Source: Pedosphaera sp.
GTDB lineage: Bacteria; Verrucomicrobiota; Verrucomicrobiia; Limisphaerales; F1-12-MAGs170
Reading direction: 5' to 3'
NCBI GenBank assembly: GCA_009695275.1
Contig: SIBF01000020.1
Location: forward strand, 1 to 38,031
Length of the DNA stretch: 38,031 nt
Position 1 is the first letter of the stretch, and each line of letters begins with the position of its first letter. Below the pieces are notes generated by a model. The model did no database searches and had not been told where the DNA came from. It saw nothing but the letters and a program-made list of their open reading frames with translations. Below are positions 19,359 through 29,605 of this stretch, piece after piece. A program made the position numbers and the translations under genes.

Positions 19359-20585
19359 ATGCCAAAGATTCCCATCATCATGCCGCAGCTTGGCGAATCG
19401 ATCGCCGAGGCCACTGTCATCTCGATCTTGACGCAAGAGGGCGAAGGGGTGGAGGCCGGCCAGGACGTGCTGGAGGTGGAGACTAACAAGGCGACAATGA
19501 ATGTTGCCGCGCCCTGCCGCGGTCAGGTCGGCAAGTGGCTGGTGAAGTTGAACGAGAGTTACGCCGTGGGCTCGGTGCTTGGTCACCTGGACGCCAGTCC
19601 AGAGGACGCGGCGCGACTGGGGTTGGATGCCACGACGCCTTCAATGGGCGATGCGCAGGCAGGATCCGAATCCGAGAGCGATTCAGGATCGGATGACTCG
19701 TCGATCGAAGGCGGTGAAGTGCGGCAGCGTTCCGTGGAACCAACCGTTCGGGGACTGCCTGTTCCGGCGCACGTGGCGGGGGCGAGCTACATGTCGCCAA
19801 GGATGAAAGCACGGATGGCCGAACTTGGTTTGCACGCGGCGGATCTTGCGGGCATCGCCGGGAGTGGGGCGGCGGGGCGCGTGACGATCGAGGATTTCGA
19901 GAAGTTCATCGCCAATCTGGAGCGGAGCCGGATGAGCCCGGCTTCGACGATGCGCGTGGCCGTGGCCGACGCGATGCGCCGGAGCTGGACACGACCATTG
20001 GCCACCGTCGCGCTGCCGGTATGTCTCGACCCGATGCTGGCTCATCGCAAAAAGTCCGATCTAAAATCTGGCCCGGCGCTCTACGCGCTTCGCGCCCTGG
20101 CCCTGGCCTTGGGCGAGAACAGCGCTCCGGCTGGACGCCTGGTGGGAAGCCGCATCGTGCATCCTTCATCCATCGATGTGGGTTTCGCGGTAGAGGCCGA
20201 GGATGGAGTGCTCGTGCCGGTACTGCGTAATGCCGACAAACGCACGCTGTCGGACTTGCTCCTCCGCTATAATGAACTCGTCTCTCTGGCCCGGCAGCGG
20301 CGCCTGCCTTCCGATGCAACCGGCGGCTCGATCGCCACGGTGACAAACTTCGGCACGTTCGGTTTGACGTGGGCGACGCCGATCCCACTGCCGGAACAGA
20401 CGCTCGTGCTTGGGATGGGGGCAGGTCGGAAAGTTCCGGATTGGAATGAAGCAAAAGGCCAGTTCTTGCCAGTGACGGAGGCTAATCTGACATTGAGCTT
20501 CGATCATCGCGTGCTCGACGGCGGCGCGGCTGGGCGGCTGCTGGCCCGTGTGGCTGCGCTCCTTCGTGAGCCGGAGAAACTCTAA
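19359..20585 (+). CDS. 2-oxoacid dehydrogenase E2 (dihydrolipoamide acyltransferase)
   Basis: Lipoyl domain VLEVETNKATMNV, E3/E1-binding domain YMSPRMKARMAELGLHAADLAGIAGSGAAGRVTIEDF, catalytic SFDHRVLDGGAAGR. Confidence 0.92.
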   Translation: MPKIPIIMPQLGESIAEATVISILTQEGEGVEAGQDVLEVETNKATMNVAAPCRGQVGKWLVKLNESYAVGSVLGHLDASPEDAARLGLDATTPSMGDAQAGSESESDSGSDDSSIEGGEVRQRSVEPTVRGLPVPAHVAGASYMSPRMKARMAELGLHAADLAGIAGSGAAGRVTIEDFEKFIANLERSRMSPASTMRVAVADAMRRSWTRPLATVALPVCLDPMLAHRKKSDLKSGPALYALRALALALGENSAPAGRLVGSRIVHPSSIDVGFAVEAEDGVLVPVLRNADKRTLSDLLLRYNELVSLARQRRLPSDATGGSIATVTNFGTFGLTWATPIPLPEQTLVLGMGAGRKVPDWNEAKGQFLPVTEANLTLSFDHRVLDGGAAGRLLARVAALLREPEKL

Positions 20586-20660
20586 CGGGAGCCTGGCCCA
20601 CTCATCACGCCGCTCCTTGACGATTGACGCTTTTGCCACAGCCATTAACTTCCTCCACAA

Positions 20661-20978
20661 ATGGACCCAATGGAACTGACGCACGAGATGTTCAAAGAGG
20701 AGATCGCCGAGGCTCTCAAGAATTACGACAAGTTCATCGTCTGTCTCGACAAGGTTCCTTCCGACTGCCCCGCTTCCCTGCAGTCACTGATGGAAAAAGC
20801 CATCAAGGCCTACGCGAATCGCGGTCCTCATTTGCGGCACGGCATCGCGCTCGATAAACAGATCACCATCATCCTGAGCCAGACTGAGAATGATCGTCCC
20901 TTGTGCGGGATCTACTTCAACCTCGCCTCCCCCTACCACAAGAAACCCTCGGCAAAGAAGGAAAAGGTGGAGGATTGA
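20661..20978 (+). CDS. Small protein of unknown function (about 105 aa)
   Basis: Own start codon between E2 and the enolase gene; Lys-rich C-terminus; no family recognised. Confidence 0.55.
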   Translation: MDPMELTHEMFKEEIAEALKNYDKFIVCLDKVPSDCPASLQSLMEKAIKAYANRGPHLRHGIALDKQITIILSQTENDRPLCGIYFNLASPYHKKPSAKKEKVED

Positions 20979-21193
20979 ATTTCGAATGACACGGCTCCAC
21001 GAAGTGATGAAACCTCTTCCTTCAGCGAACTGCCGGTGAGCTTCGTTTCAGATCGTAACGACCAAAACAGGGAGACTTTGATCTTCTCAAAGTTTGAGCC
21101 TCGCACTGCGGCTGCCATGAAGTTCTACATTTGCCTTCTTTGAGGTTTATCAGCCCCGCTTGTTGTAACTGAACATCCAACCCAGAGCCACAC

Positions 21194-22510
21194 ATGCCCC
21201 TGGAGATCACAAACTTGTTCGCTCGTGACATTCGTTTTCCAACGTCTCGTTCGCTGGATGGATCGGATGCGATGAATCCGGATCCGGATTACTCGGCTGC
21301 TTACGTCATTCTCAAGACGGACAGCCCGGCCGGAATCGAAGGGCACGGTTTGACGTTCACGATCGGCCGCGGAAATGAAATCTGTGTCGCGGCCATCAAC
21401 GCGCTTCGACCGCTTGTCGTTGGCAAGACTCTCGAATCGTTCACGGTGAACATGGGTGAGTTCTGGCGCATGATCACCGGCGACAGCCAGCTCCGTTGGA
21501 TCGGACCCGACAAAGGTGCCATTCATCTGGCAACCGCCGCCGTGGTGAATGCCGTCTGGGATCTCTGGGCGAAAGTAGAAAGCAAGCCACTTTGGAAACT
21601 CCTCGCTGACATGACGCCGGATCAACTGGTGGCGTGTGTGGATTTTCGTTATATCACCGATGCCATTACGCCGGACGAGGCTCGCGACTTGTTGCAAAGG
21701 CTCGAACCTTCCAAGGCAGCGCGGGAAGCGGAGATGCGCGCGCGTGGTTATCCGGCTTACACTACCTCGGCAGGATGGCTGGGCTATTCGGATGAGAAGC
21801 TTCGACGCTTGTGCCGCGAAGCCATCGCGGAGGGTTGGGGCCATCTCAAGATCAAGGTGGGGCGGGATCTCTCGGATGACATCCGACGATGCACGATCAT
21901 TCGCGAGGAGATCGGATGGGATCGCAAGCTGATGGTGGATGCCAACCAAGTTTGGGAAGTCTTGCAGGCGATCGAGTGGATGAAGCATCTCGCGCCATTC
22001 AAGCCATGGTGGATTGAAGAGCCGACGAGCCCGGACGACGTGCTCGGGCATGCGGTGATCGCGAAGGCTGTCGCTCCGATCGGCGTCGCCACCGGTGAAC
22101 ATTGCCAGAATCGAGTGGTCTTCAAACAACTCATGCAGGCGAACGCGATTCGCTTCTGCCAGATTGACGCCTGCCGGCTCGGCGGTGTGAACGAAGTCAT
22201 TGCAGTTCTCCTGATGGCGGCGAAGTTCGGGATTCCGGTCTGTCCGCATGCTGGCGGCGTTGGACTGTGCGAACACGTCCAACACCTCTCGATCTTCGAT
22301 TACATTGCGGTCACCGGCTCCTTGGAAAATCGAATCATCGAGTATGTGGATCATCTGCACGAACACTTCCTGGATCCAGTGACGATGCGAAACGGCCATT
22401 ATCTGCCACCGACGCGTCCCGGATACAGCACGGAGATAAAGCGTGCATCGCTCGACGAACATGAGTTTCCAACCGGAGCGGCGTGGCAAAGCCATCGGGC
22501 GGCTTGCTGA
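21194..22510 (+). CDS. Mandelate racemase/enolase superfamily, L-fuconate dehydratase-like
   Basis: MNPDPDYSAAYVILKTD, LKIKVG catalytic Lys motif, LMVDANQVW, WWIEEPTSPDD, GVATGEHCQNR, CPHAGGVGLCEHVQHLS as in FucD/ENOSF1-type proteins. Confidence 0.88.
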   Translation: MPLEITNLFARDIRFPTSRSLDGSDAMNPDPDYSAAYVILKTDSPAGIEGHGLTFTIGRGNEICVAAINALRPLVVGKTLESFTVNMGEFWRMITGDSQLRWIGPDKGAIHLATAAVVNAVWDLWAKVESKPLWKLLADMTPDQLVACVDFRYITDAITPDEARDLLQRLEPSKAAREAEMRARGYPAYTTSAGWLGYSDEKLRRLCREAIAEGWGHLKIKVGRDLSDDIRRCTIIREEIGWDRKLMVDANQVWEVLQAIEWMKHLAPFKPWWIEEPTSPDDVLGHAVIAKAVAPIGVATGEHCQNRVVFKQLMQANAIRFCQIDACRLGGVNEVIAVLLMAAKFGIPVCPHAGGVGLCEHVQHLSIFDYIAVTGSLENRIIEYVDHLHEHFLDPVTMRNGHYLPPTRPGYSTEIKRASLDEHEFPTGAAWQSHRAAC

Positions 22511-22533
22511 GAAGCTCGAAGATTTCATTTTAC

Positions 22534-22639
22534 GGAGCGCGGCTGTGTCCGGAGGACCAGCCGCAGCGCGTGGATGCGCAGAACCGCTTGGTGCTGAGAG
22601 GAAGTGCTGCGGATTGTCGAGGCGACACAGCCGCGCTCC
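22534..22639. repeat. Structured intergenic repeat with perfect 16-bp terminal inverted repeats
   Basis: GGAGCGCGGCTGTGTC (22534-22549) and GACACAGCCGCGCTCC (22624-22639); second internal stem CCGCAGC (22561-22567)/GCTGCGG (22606-22612). Confidence 0.8.
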
Positions 22640-22859
22640 CGGCAAGATGAGAATTGCTGATGGGGGAGGCTTAGAATCATGCTGGCTCACAGGCTCATGG
22701 CATTGCGGGCGAAACAACGAAGCTCCTCCCACACGCGGACTTTGGAGGGTCAAATCACGCGCCACCCTCTTACGCCATCCTCCCCATTGTCACGGTGCCA
22801 CATTGAGAGCAGAGAGTGAGGATTGACAGCGTCTGCCGACGAGGGATTATCCGCGCTCC

Positions 22860-23288
22860 ATGAGTATTCCCGTCATTTATCCACGGAGCCCACGTGAAAC
22901 CATGTGCGGCTGGATGCATCTGCCCCGATACATTGACAAGATCCGCCTGGATCTGGCGGGCAAACTTCATCCTGATTATCATCCAAATTTTGGAAAGGGT
23001 TTCGATGGCGCATGGCTGAAGGCTGCCGGGTTGACCCACGAGCAATTCGTGGATGTGGTCAAAGGAACAATTACTGATGGCGAAGTTGCCGACTGGGTGG
23101 CGATTAATGTCAAGCAACCCGAGGATGAGCGTGGCAGCCATGCTGCGGGAATTTTGGATTATCCCAAGGCCGACGACCAAGCGGGACAGGAGCGGCTCAA
23201 GATGCGAAAGGAGCAGGGCGGCTTGGGACAGCGGACAGACATCAAGAGTTTCATTGATTTCATTGATGCAGATGAAAAACGCCAGTGA
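22860..23288 (+). CDS. DUF5069 domain-containing protein
   Basis: YPRSPRETMCGWMHLPRYIDKIRLDLAGKLHPDYHPNFGKGFDGAWLKAAGLT is characteristic. Confidence 0.75.
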   Translation: MSIPVIYPRSPRETMCGWMHLPRYIDKIRLDLAGKLHPDYHPNFGKGFDGAWLKAAGLTHEQFVDVVKGTITDGEVADWVAINVKQPEDERGSHAAGILDYPKADDQAGQERLKMRKEQGGLGQRTDIKSFIDFIDADEKRQ

Positions 23289-23468
23289 AAGGACATCGGA
23301 TCGCTTGAGAAGCCTTGCTGAAGATGAGTTTTGTGCGCTAGCAATGGGTTATGGGGCAGCGTTGGGACTCAGGTTGCCATTTTTTCAAGCCGGGAACCGG
23401 GCTGGGTCAGAACGTGTTTGGCTCCGGTTTCACAGGGTTGCAACGGGTGTGGAAAATATTTAAGAAAC

Positions 23469-23497
23469 TTGTTGCACCCGAAAAGAACTTTGATAGA
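23469..23497 (+). promoter_or_regulatory. Possible sigma70-type promoter for the ribosomal operon
   Basis: TTGTTG (23469-23474) -17 nt- GATAGA (23492-23497), upstream of a long leader before rplB. Pattern match only. Confidence 0.35.
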
Positions 23498-23630
23498 TTG
23501 CGCGCTCCTTTCGACAGAGGACTGTAAAAAGGACAGCATTATCACCGGGGCCGATAACTGAACTGCCCGACTGGGCGCAGGAATGATGGTTCCGTGAACT
23601 CCAGGCAGCTGACTTGGAAATTTTTGAGTT

Positions 23631-24476
23631 ATGCCAGTTAAAATATTTCGGCCATTAACGCCGTCCACGCGCTATATTACGATCTCGTCCTTCGACGAGA
23701 TTACTAAGATGCGCCCGGAGAAGAGTTTGATCTTCACCCGGAAGAAGACGGGTGGTCGTAATTGTTATGGTCGTGTGACGAGCCGTGGTCGCGGTCAGGG
23801 ACACAAGCAGAAGGTCCGCAATGTAGATTTCAAACGCAACCGGCGGGACGTTGAGGCAACCGTTTTGGCGATTGAATACGATCCATTGCGCACCGCGCGG
23901 CTTGCGCTCCTTCAATACGCTGATGGTGAGAAGGCGTACATTGTTGCGCCCAATGGGTTGCAGGTTGGAGCCAAACTTTTAAGCGGAGAGAACGCGGCGC
24001 CTGAAATTGGAAACAATCTTCCCTTGCGCACGATTCCAATCGGAATTCCGATTCATAACATCGAGTTGACCCCGGGAAAAGGTGGTCAGATCGTGCGAAG
24101 CGCTGGCAGTGCTGCAACCCTGATGTCTCGCGGCGATGGTTATGCCCAAATACGTCTGCCTTCCGGGGAAATCCGGAGGATCAATGAGAAATGTTACGCG
24201 TCGATCGGTCAGGTGGGGAACGTTGAGCATGAGAAGGTCGTTCTGGGCAAAGCTGGACGCTCGCGACACCGTGGCATCCGACCGTTGAGCCGTGGTGTTG
24301 CCAAGAATCCGGTGGATCATCCCATGGGTGGCGGTGCCGGCAAGACTTCAGGCGGCGGTCATCCGGTGACGCCCTGGGGTGTGATCACCAAGGGCTATAG
24401 AACAAGGAACCGGAGGAAATATTCGAACCGATTCATTGTTGTTCGTCGCGACGGGCGGCCCATGAAACTCAAGTAG
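23631..24476 (+). CDS. rplB: 50S ribosomal protein L2
   Basis: [50 protein letters not shown]. Confidence 0.98.
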   Translation: MPVKIFRPLTPSTRYITISSFDEITKMRPEKSLIFTRKKTGGRNCYGRVTSRGRGQGHKQKVRNVDFKRNRRDVEATVLAIEYDPLRTARLALLQYADGEKAYIVAPNGLQVGAKLLSGENAAPEIGNNLPLRTIPIGIPIHNIELTPGKGGQIVRSAGSAATLMSRGDGYAQIRLPSGEIRRINEKCYASIGQVGNVEHEKVVLGKAGRSRHRGIRPLSRGVAKNPVDHPMGGGAGKTSGGGHPVTPWGVITKGYRTRNRRKYSNRFIVVRRDGRPMKLK

Positions 24477-24481
24477 CAACT

Positions 24482-24763
24482 ATGGCACGTTCAATTAAAA
24501 AGGGTCCATTCGTGGACGGGCATTTGCAGGAGAAAATCCTGAAAGCAAAGGAAGCCAAATCGAAAACACCGATCAAGACCTGGTCCCGCAGATCGATGAT
24601 CACACCTGACTTTGTTGGGCTGACATTCAACGTTCACAACGGGAAAATTTTCAACGCTGTATTCGTGACAGAAAACATGGTGGGCCATCGGTTGGGCGAG
24701 TTTTCTCTGACGCGCACGTTCAAAAAACACGGGGCTCATACTGCGAAGGCTGAAGCGAAGTAA
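24482..24763 (+). CDS. rpsS: 30S ribosomal protein S19
   Basis: [55 protein letters not shown]. Confidence 0.98.
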   Translation: MARSIKKGPFVDGHLQEKILKAKEAKSKTPIKTWSRRSMITPDFVGLTFNVHNGKIFNAVFVTENMVGHRLGEFSLTRTFKKHGAHTAKAEAK

Positions 24764-24767
24764 CCTT

Positions 24768-25100
24768 ATGGATGTCCAAGCGATCACTCGAAACGTCCGC
24801 ATGTCCGCTCAGAAGGTGCGTGAGGTCGTCCGTCAAATTCAGGGCTTGCGAGCGATACAGGCACAGGCGGTTCTTGCCGTCGTTCCACGCAAATCCGCGC
24901 GGATTGTTGCCAAGACATTGCAATCAGCCATGGCGAACGCTGAGAACAACAACGGACTCAAGCCGGAGACATTGATTGTGAAATCCGCCGTCGCAGGCCA
25001 GGCCAAGACAGCGCGTCGATTCACTCCGAAGGCGCGCGGTTCGGCTGGTCCGATTCTCAAGCGCAGTTGCCACATCACGATCGTTGTTTCCGACAGCTAA
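24768..25100 (+). CDS. rplV: 50S ribosomal protein L22
   Basis: [43 protein letters not shown]. Confidence 0.97.
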   Translation: MDVQAITRNVRMSAQKVREVVRQIQGLRAIQAQAVLAVVPRKSARIVAKTLQSAMANAENNNGLKPETLIVKSAVAGQAKTARRFTPKARGSAGPILKRSCHITIVVSDS

Positions 25101-25104
25101 CAAT

Positions 25105-25785
25105 ATGGGACAGAAAGTCAATCCAATCGGTTTCCGCATCGCCCTCAACAAGGACTGGCGCTCGAAATGGTACGCCGGCAAGAAGGAATTTGGCGCACTG
25201 TTGACGGAGGACAGGAAAATCCGTGATATCCTTAAGCGCAAGCTTGAGTCGGCTTCGGTGCCAAAGATTCAGATCGAACGTGCTGCCACGCGCTGCCGAA
25301 TTACAATATTTACCGCCCGACCCGGCGTTGTGATAGGTCGAAAGGGAGCTGAAATCGACAAGCTCAAGGAAGAGTTGAGCAAGATGACAGGCAAGGAGAT
25401 TTATGTGGACATCATGGAGGTCAAGACTCCTGAAACCGATGCCCAATTGGTAGCGGAGAACATTGCCCTGCAGTTGGAGCGGCGTATCTCGTTCCGTCGA
25501 GCCATGAAAAAAGCCGTTCAAGTCGCAATGGATTTCGGAGCGGTTGGAATCAAGGTGCGTTGCGCAGGGAGACTCGGTGGAGCCGAGATTGCCCGAGTCG
25601 AGAGTTATTTAGAGGGCAGTGTTCCACTGCACACGTTGCGGGCGAACATCGATTACGGTTTCGCAGAGGCAAAGACCGTTTATGGCAAGCTTGGTATCAA
25701 GGTTTGGGTGTGCAAGGGTGAGAGCAAGCCGGAGAAGCCTGGTGCGCTGTCCACGGGGACGACCCCGATTCCTGCTGGGGCGTGA
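25105..25785 (+). CDS. rpsC: 30S ribosomal protein S3
   Basis: [26 protein letters not shown] domain [18 protein letters not shown]. Confidence 0.98.
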   Translation: MGQKVNPIGFRIALNKDWRSKWYAGKKEFGALLTEDRKIRDILKRKLESASVPKIQIERAATRCRITIFTARPGVVIGRKGAEIDKLKEELSKMTGKEIYVDIMEVKTPETDAQLVAENIALQLERRISFRRAMKKAVQVAMDFGAVGIKVRCAGRLGGAEIARVESYLEGSVPLHTLRANIDYGFAEAKTVYGKLGIKVWVCKGESKPEKPGALSTGTTPIPAGA

Positions 25786-25825
25786 ATTGACACCAATCAA
25801 CTGATTATTTAGAGAGGAATTTGAT

Positions 25826-26245
25826 ATGCCCTTGATGCCAGCAAGAGTGAAGTACCGCAAGATGCACCGCGGAAGCCGCAAGGGATTGGCGACTCGAGGC
25901 AATAGCGTGGCGTTTGGCGAATACGGATTGCAAACACTTGAACGTTGCTGGCTGGATACGAAGCAGATCGAAGCGGCTCGTGTGGCGATTACACGTTTTA
26001 TGAAACGCCGAGGAAAAGTGTGGATCCGCATTTTCCCCGACAGGTCCTACACCAAAAAGCCGCTCGAAACGCGAATGGGCAAGGGTAAAGGGCCGGTTGA
26101 ATCTTGGGTTGCGGTCATCCGCCCGGCGAACATTTTGTTCGAAGTGGACGGTGTGACCGAAGCGATCGCGCGGGAGTCCATGCGTCTGGCGGCGGACAAA
26201 CTGCCGATCCGGACCAAATTTATTTCGCGGCACAAGCTCGGCTAG
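25826..26245 (+). CDS. rplP: 50S ribosomal protein L16
   Basis: [40 protein letters not shown]. Confidence 0.98.
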   Translation: MPLMPARVKYRKMHRGSRKGLATRGNSVAFGEYGLQTLERCWLDTKQIEAARVAITRFMKRRGKVWIRIFPDRSYTKKPLETRMGKGKGPVESWVAVIRPANILFEVDGVTEAIARESMRLAADKLPIRTKFISRHKLG

Positions 26246-26258
26246 AGACTCTGAAATC

Positions 26259-26456
26259 ATGAAGGCGTCTGAGATAAAAGATTTGACGGTGGTAGAATTG
26301 CAGGCGAAGAACCGCGACCTCCGACAGGAGTTATTTAACCTGAGATTGCAGAAGGCGACCAGCCAGCTCGAGAAATCCTCACGATTGAGAACGTTGCGAA
26401 GGGATATCGCCCGGATCGAAACGCAAATTTCGGTGCATCGCAACAAGGCTGTTTGA
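26259..26456 (+). CDS. rpmC: 50S ribosomal protein L29
   Basis: [55 protein letters not shown]. Confidence 0.96.
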   Translation: MKASEIKDLTVVELQAKNRDLRQELFNLRLQKATSQLEKSSRLRTLRRDIARIETQISVHRNKAV

Positions 26457-26464
26457 ATTTGATT

Positions 26465-26767
26465 ATGGCTGAAACAACCGAAATAATTCCGCCAGTCCGC
26501 ACCCAGCGGAAAGAACGCGTCGGGGAAGTTGTCTCCGACAAGATGACTAAAACGATCATCGTGAGCGTTCAGAGGCGCTACCGGCACCCGAAATTCAAGA
26601 AAGTCGTCACGCAGTATAGAAAATTTTACGCCCATGACGAGAAGCGCGAGGCGAAGGTTGGAGATCGTGTCAGGATTCAGGAAACACGCCCCCTTTCAAA
26701 AACCAAATCATGGCGCTTGGTTGAAGTGGTTGAGCGCAACAATAGCGCCACTCCGGTGGCTGAATAG
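26465..26767 (+). CDS. rpsQ: 30S ribosomal protein S17
   Basis: [37 protein letters not shown] 26465 preferred over upstream TTG. Confidence 0.96.
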   Translation: MAETTEIIPPVRTQRKERVGEVVSDKMTKTIIVSVQRRYRHPKFKKVVTQYRKFYAHDEKREAKVGDRVRIQETRPLSKTKSWRLVEVVERNNSATPVAE

Positions 26768-26776
26768 CGAGAGATT

Positions 26777-27142
26777 ATGCTGCAAATCCGATCCATCTTG
26801 GATGTTGCCGACAACAGCGGCGCCAAACGCGCTGCGACCATCGGTGTCTTGGGACGCAATCAGCGCTATGCCCAGGTGGGCGACGTTATCAAGGCTCATA
26901 TCAAGGAGGCCTCGCCAGACGGTACCGTGAAAAAGGGCGAAGTCGTCAACGCGGTGGTAGTCCGGACCCGCAAGGCAATCAGAAGAAGTGATGGTTCGTA
27001 CCTTCGTTTCGACAGCAATGCCGTCGTGATCATCGACAAGGATAATAATCCAAGAGGCACTCGCATCTTTGGACCAGTCGCGCGCGAACTGCGCGAAAAG
27101 AAATTCATGAAAATTATTTCTCTGGCGCCGGAAGTTATCTAG
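26777..27142 (+). CDS. rplN: 50S ribosomal protein L14
   Basis: [66 protein letters not shown]. Confidence 0.98.
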   Translation: MLQIRSILDVADNSGAKRAATIGVLGRNQRYAQVGDVIKAHIKEASPDGTVKKGEVVNAVVVRTRKAIRRSDGSYLRFDSNAVVIIDKDNNPRGTRIFGPVARELREKKFMKIISLAPEVI

Positions 27143-27150
27143 TTCTTTCT

Positions 27151-27423
27151 ATGCGCAAAAGTCATGTCAAGAAGGGCGATGAAGTGGTGGTGATCGCCGG
27201 CACGGAACGCGGCAAACGCGGAAAGATCATCGAAGTGTTGCGCCAGAAGCAGCGTGTCATTGTGGAAGGCGTGAAGATGATCAAGAAGCACACGCGGAAA
27301 AGCCAGACACATCCGCAAGGGGCGATCGTTGAGCGCGAGGGCACGGTTCATATTTCGAATGTGATGCGGGCTGAGGCGTTCGACGCACGTGCGAGCAAGC
27401 GCGGTACAGCCGCAGGTGCCTAA
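27151..27423 (+). CDS. rplX: 50S ribosomal protein L24
   Basis: HVKKGDEVVVIAGTERGKRGKIIEVLRQKQRVIVEGVKMIKKH. Confidence 0.96.
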   Translation: MRKSHVKKGDEVVVIAGTERGKRGKIIEVLRQKQRVIVEGVKMIKKHTRKSQTHPQGAIVEREGTVHISNVMRAEAFDARASKRGTAAGA

Positions 27424-27428
27424 GGTTT

Positions 27429-27974
27429 ATGAAGTCACGAATTTATCAGAAGTACGTCGATAACGTCCGGCCCGAGATGTTGAAAAGCCGGGGCTATAAG
27501 AATCTCCATCAAGTTCCAAAATTGGAGAAGATTGTGATCAACATGGGGGTTAGCGCCTCTCTTGAAAAGGGAGCGATTGACGATGCTGTAAGGGATCTGA
27601 CCCACATTACGGGACGGAAACCGATCGTCACCAAGTCCCGCACAAGCATCGCGAATTTCAAGCTCAGGGAGGGGCAGGTTGTTGGTTGTTGCGTCACGCT
27701 TCGTCGTGATGTCATGTATGAATTTTTTGACCGCCTCGTCGCAGCCGCATTGCCTCGAGTCCGGGATTTTCGAGGAGTATCGGTCCGCTCGTTCGATGGA
27801 CGTGGGAATTACTCGCTCGGCGTTAGTGACCAGACGATTTTCCCTGAAATCGAAATGGACAAGATCAAGAGGCAGCAGGGAATGGACATTACCATCGTGA
27901 CAACGGCCAGTAGCGATGAAGAGGCGAGACAGCTTTTGAAGCTGATGGGAATGCCGTTTGTCGAAGGAAAATAA
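27429..27974 (+). CDS. rplE: 50S ribosomal protein L5
   Basis: KIVINMGVS, GRKPIVTKSRTSIANFKLREG, GVSDQTIFPEIEMDKI. Confidence 0.98.
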   Translation: MKSRIYQKYVDNVRPEMLKSRGYKNLHQVPKLEKIVINMGVSASLEKGAIDDAVRDLTHITGRKPIVTKSRTSIANFKLREGQVVGCCVTLRRDVMYEFFDRLVAAALPRVRDFRGVSVRSFDGRGNYSLGVSDQTIFPEIEMDKIKRQQGMDITIVTTASSDEEARQLLKLMGMPFVEGK

Positions 27975-27977
27975 GGT

Positions 27978-28247
27978 ATGGCAAAAAAATCTTGGATAGA
28001 GCGCGAAAAAAAGAAGCGCGAAACAGTTAAGAAATACTCGGCAATTCGTGCAGAGTTGAAGTCCAAAGGTGACTATGCTGGCCTGGCAAAACTTCCGCGC
28101 AACGCGAGCCCCTCGCGCATGACCAACCGCTGCAGCATTTCCGGTCGTCGGCATGGTTACCGGAGGAAATTTGCCTGCTCTCGATTAACATTTCGTGAAG
28201 CAGCGTTAAATGGGCTCATTCCAGGAGTAACAAAGGCGAGTTGGTAA
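27978..28247 (+). CDS. rpsN: 30S ribosomal protein S14 (long, zinc-independent form)
   Basis: [14 protein letters not shown]...; [27 protein letters not shown]. Confidence 0.97.
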   Translation: MAKKSWIEREKKKRETVKKYSAIRAELKSKGDYAGLAKLPRNASPSRMTNRCSISGRRHGYRRKFACSRLTFREAALNGLIPGVTKASW

Positions 28248-28251
28248 GGTT

Positions 28252-28638
28252 ATGACAGATCCTATTTCAGACATGTTGGCACGGATTCGGAACGCGAACA
28301 GCGCACTGTTGCCCGATATTGTGATGCCTCATTCCAAGATGAAGGAGAGCATCGCGAGAATTCTCAAGCGCGATGGTTTTATTTCGGACTGGAGCGTCGA
28401 GGGAAAACCCCTGAAAAAACTCAAACTAAATCTGAAGTACCAAGGTCGCCAGAGCGTTATCACCGGTCTTCGGCGCGTGAGCACGCCGGGACTGCGTCGT
28501 TATGTAGGGGCCAGGGAAATTCCACGAGTTCTAGGCGGCATGGGAACAGCGGTCGTCTCAACTCCCAAGGGTGTTATGTCGGGCCGGGAGGCTCAAAAAC
28601 AGAACATCGGCGGTGAACTGATCTGCTTCGTCTGGTAA
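28252..28638 (+). CDS. rpsH: 30S ribosomal protein S8
   Basis: MTDPISDMLARIRNA; STPKGVMSGREAQKQNIGGELICFVW. Confidence 0.98.
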   Translation: MTDPISDMLARIRNANSALLPDIVMPHSKMKESIARILKRDGFISDWSVEGKPLKKLKLNLKYQGRQSVITGLRRVSTPGLRRYVGAREIPRVLGGMGTAVVSTPKGVMSGREAQKQNIGGELICFVW

Positions 28639-28644
28639 AAGGTT

Positions 28645-29181
28645 ATGTCAAGAATTGGAAAACTACCTGTTCAGATCCCACCCAAGGTAAAAGTCGAGGT
28701 GAAGGATCGAGATGTTCTTGTCGAAGGCCCCAAAGGCAAACTCAACTTTAAGCTTCCACGGCGCACGTCTGTCTCGATAAATGGAGACCAGATTTTGGTT
28801 TCACGCACAGGCGAGGACGCCGAGGCGAAAGCCCTTCACGGTTTGACCCGCGCTCTGGTGAACAACATGGTCAAGGGTGTGAGCGAGGGATTCGTCAAGA
28901 AACTTGAAATTCAGGGCGTCGGTTTCAAAGCCGCCGTTCAAGGGAAGAACATCAACCTCAGCCTCGGTTATTCACACCCGCTCAATTATCCGATCCCCGA
29001 TCAAATCAAGGTCACGGTGGAGGAAAACACGAAAGTAACAATCGAAGGGCCGAGCAAAGAAGTCGTCGGACGGGTGGCAGCGGAGATACGCAGCTACTAC
29101 CCGCCTGAACCATACAAGGGCAAAGGTGTTCGTTACCTGGGAGAAAAGGTAGTTCGCAAGGAAGGCAAGACCGTTCAATAA
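28645..29181 (+). CDS. rplF: 50S ribosomal protein L6
   Basis: MSRIGKLPVQIP; LSLGYSHPLNYPIP; YPPEPYKGKGVRYLGEKVVRKEGKT. Confidence 0.98.
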   Translation: MSRIGKLPVQIPPKVKVEVKDRDVLVEGPKGKLNFKLPRRTSVSINGDQILVSRTGEDAEAKALHGLTRALVNNMVKGVSEGFVKKLEIQGVGFKAAVQGKNINLSLGYSHPLNYPIPDQIKVTVEENTKVTIEGPSKEVVGRVAAEIRSYYPPEPYKGKGVRYLGEKVVRKEGKTVQ

Positions 29182-29220
29182 CGACTAGGAGGTCACGGCA
29201 CAATCCGTGGCCCATGATAA

Positions 29221-29586
29221 ATGAGAACTGAAAAGAAACTCCAACTTGCAAAACTCCGGCGCTTCCGATTGCGCAAAAAGATCTCCGGAACATCCGAACG
29301 CCCGCGTATGAGCGTGAGATTTACTGGGAAAAATATCCACGTCCAGTTTATCGACGATCGTGCGGGACGCACCCTTGCTTCTACATCAACTCTCTCCAAA
29401 GCGGTGCCGGACCGGGATACGATGGCGGCGAACGTAGCAGGTGCGACTCGCATCGGGAGGCTTTCGGCTGAAGCGGCGAAGGGCAAAGGCATCACTCAGG
29501 TGGTCTTTGATCGCAGCGGCGCGAGATATCACGGCAAAGTCAAGGCACTGGCGGATGCGGCGCGCGAGGGTGGATTGAAATTTTAA
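29221..29586 (+). CDS. rplR: 50S ribosomal protein L18
   Basis: RRFRLRKKISGTSERPRMSVRFTGKNIHVQFIDD; VFDRSGARYHGKVKALADAAREGGLKF. Confidence 0.97.
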   Translation: MRTEKKLQLAKLRRFRLRKKISGTSERPRMSVRFTGKNIHVQFIDDRAGRTLASTSTLSKAVPDRDTMAANVAGATRIGRLSAEAAKGKGITQVVFDRSGARYHGKVKALADAAREGGLKF

Positions 29587-29605
29587 CTGAAACGAGGAGA
29601 AAACT

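Noticed and set aside
21075-21093. ACTTTGA/TCAAAGT hairpin upstream of the enolase gene
   Set aside because: Short, mostly A/T stem; expected by chance at this scale.
21125-22765. 546-aa minus-strand ORF covering the whole fuconate dehydratase-like gene
   Set aside because: The sense strand encodes a clear enolase-superfamily protein; the antisense translation shows no recognisable domain.
25805-26635. 276-aa minus-strand ORF in the ribosomal operon
   Set aside because: Antisense to rplP, rpmC and rpsQ, which are certain.
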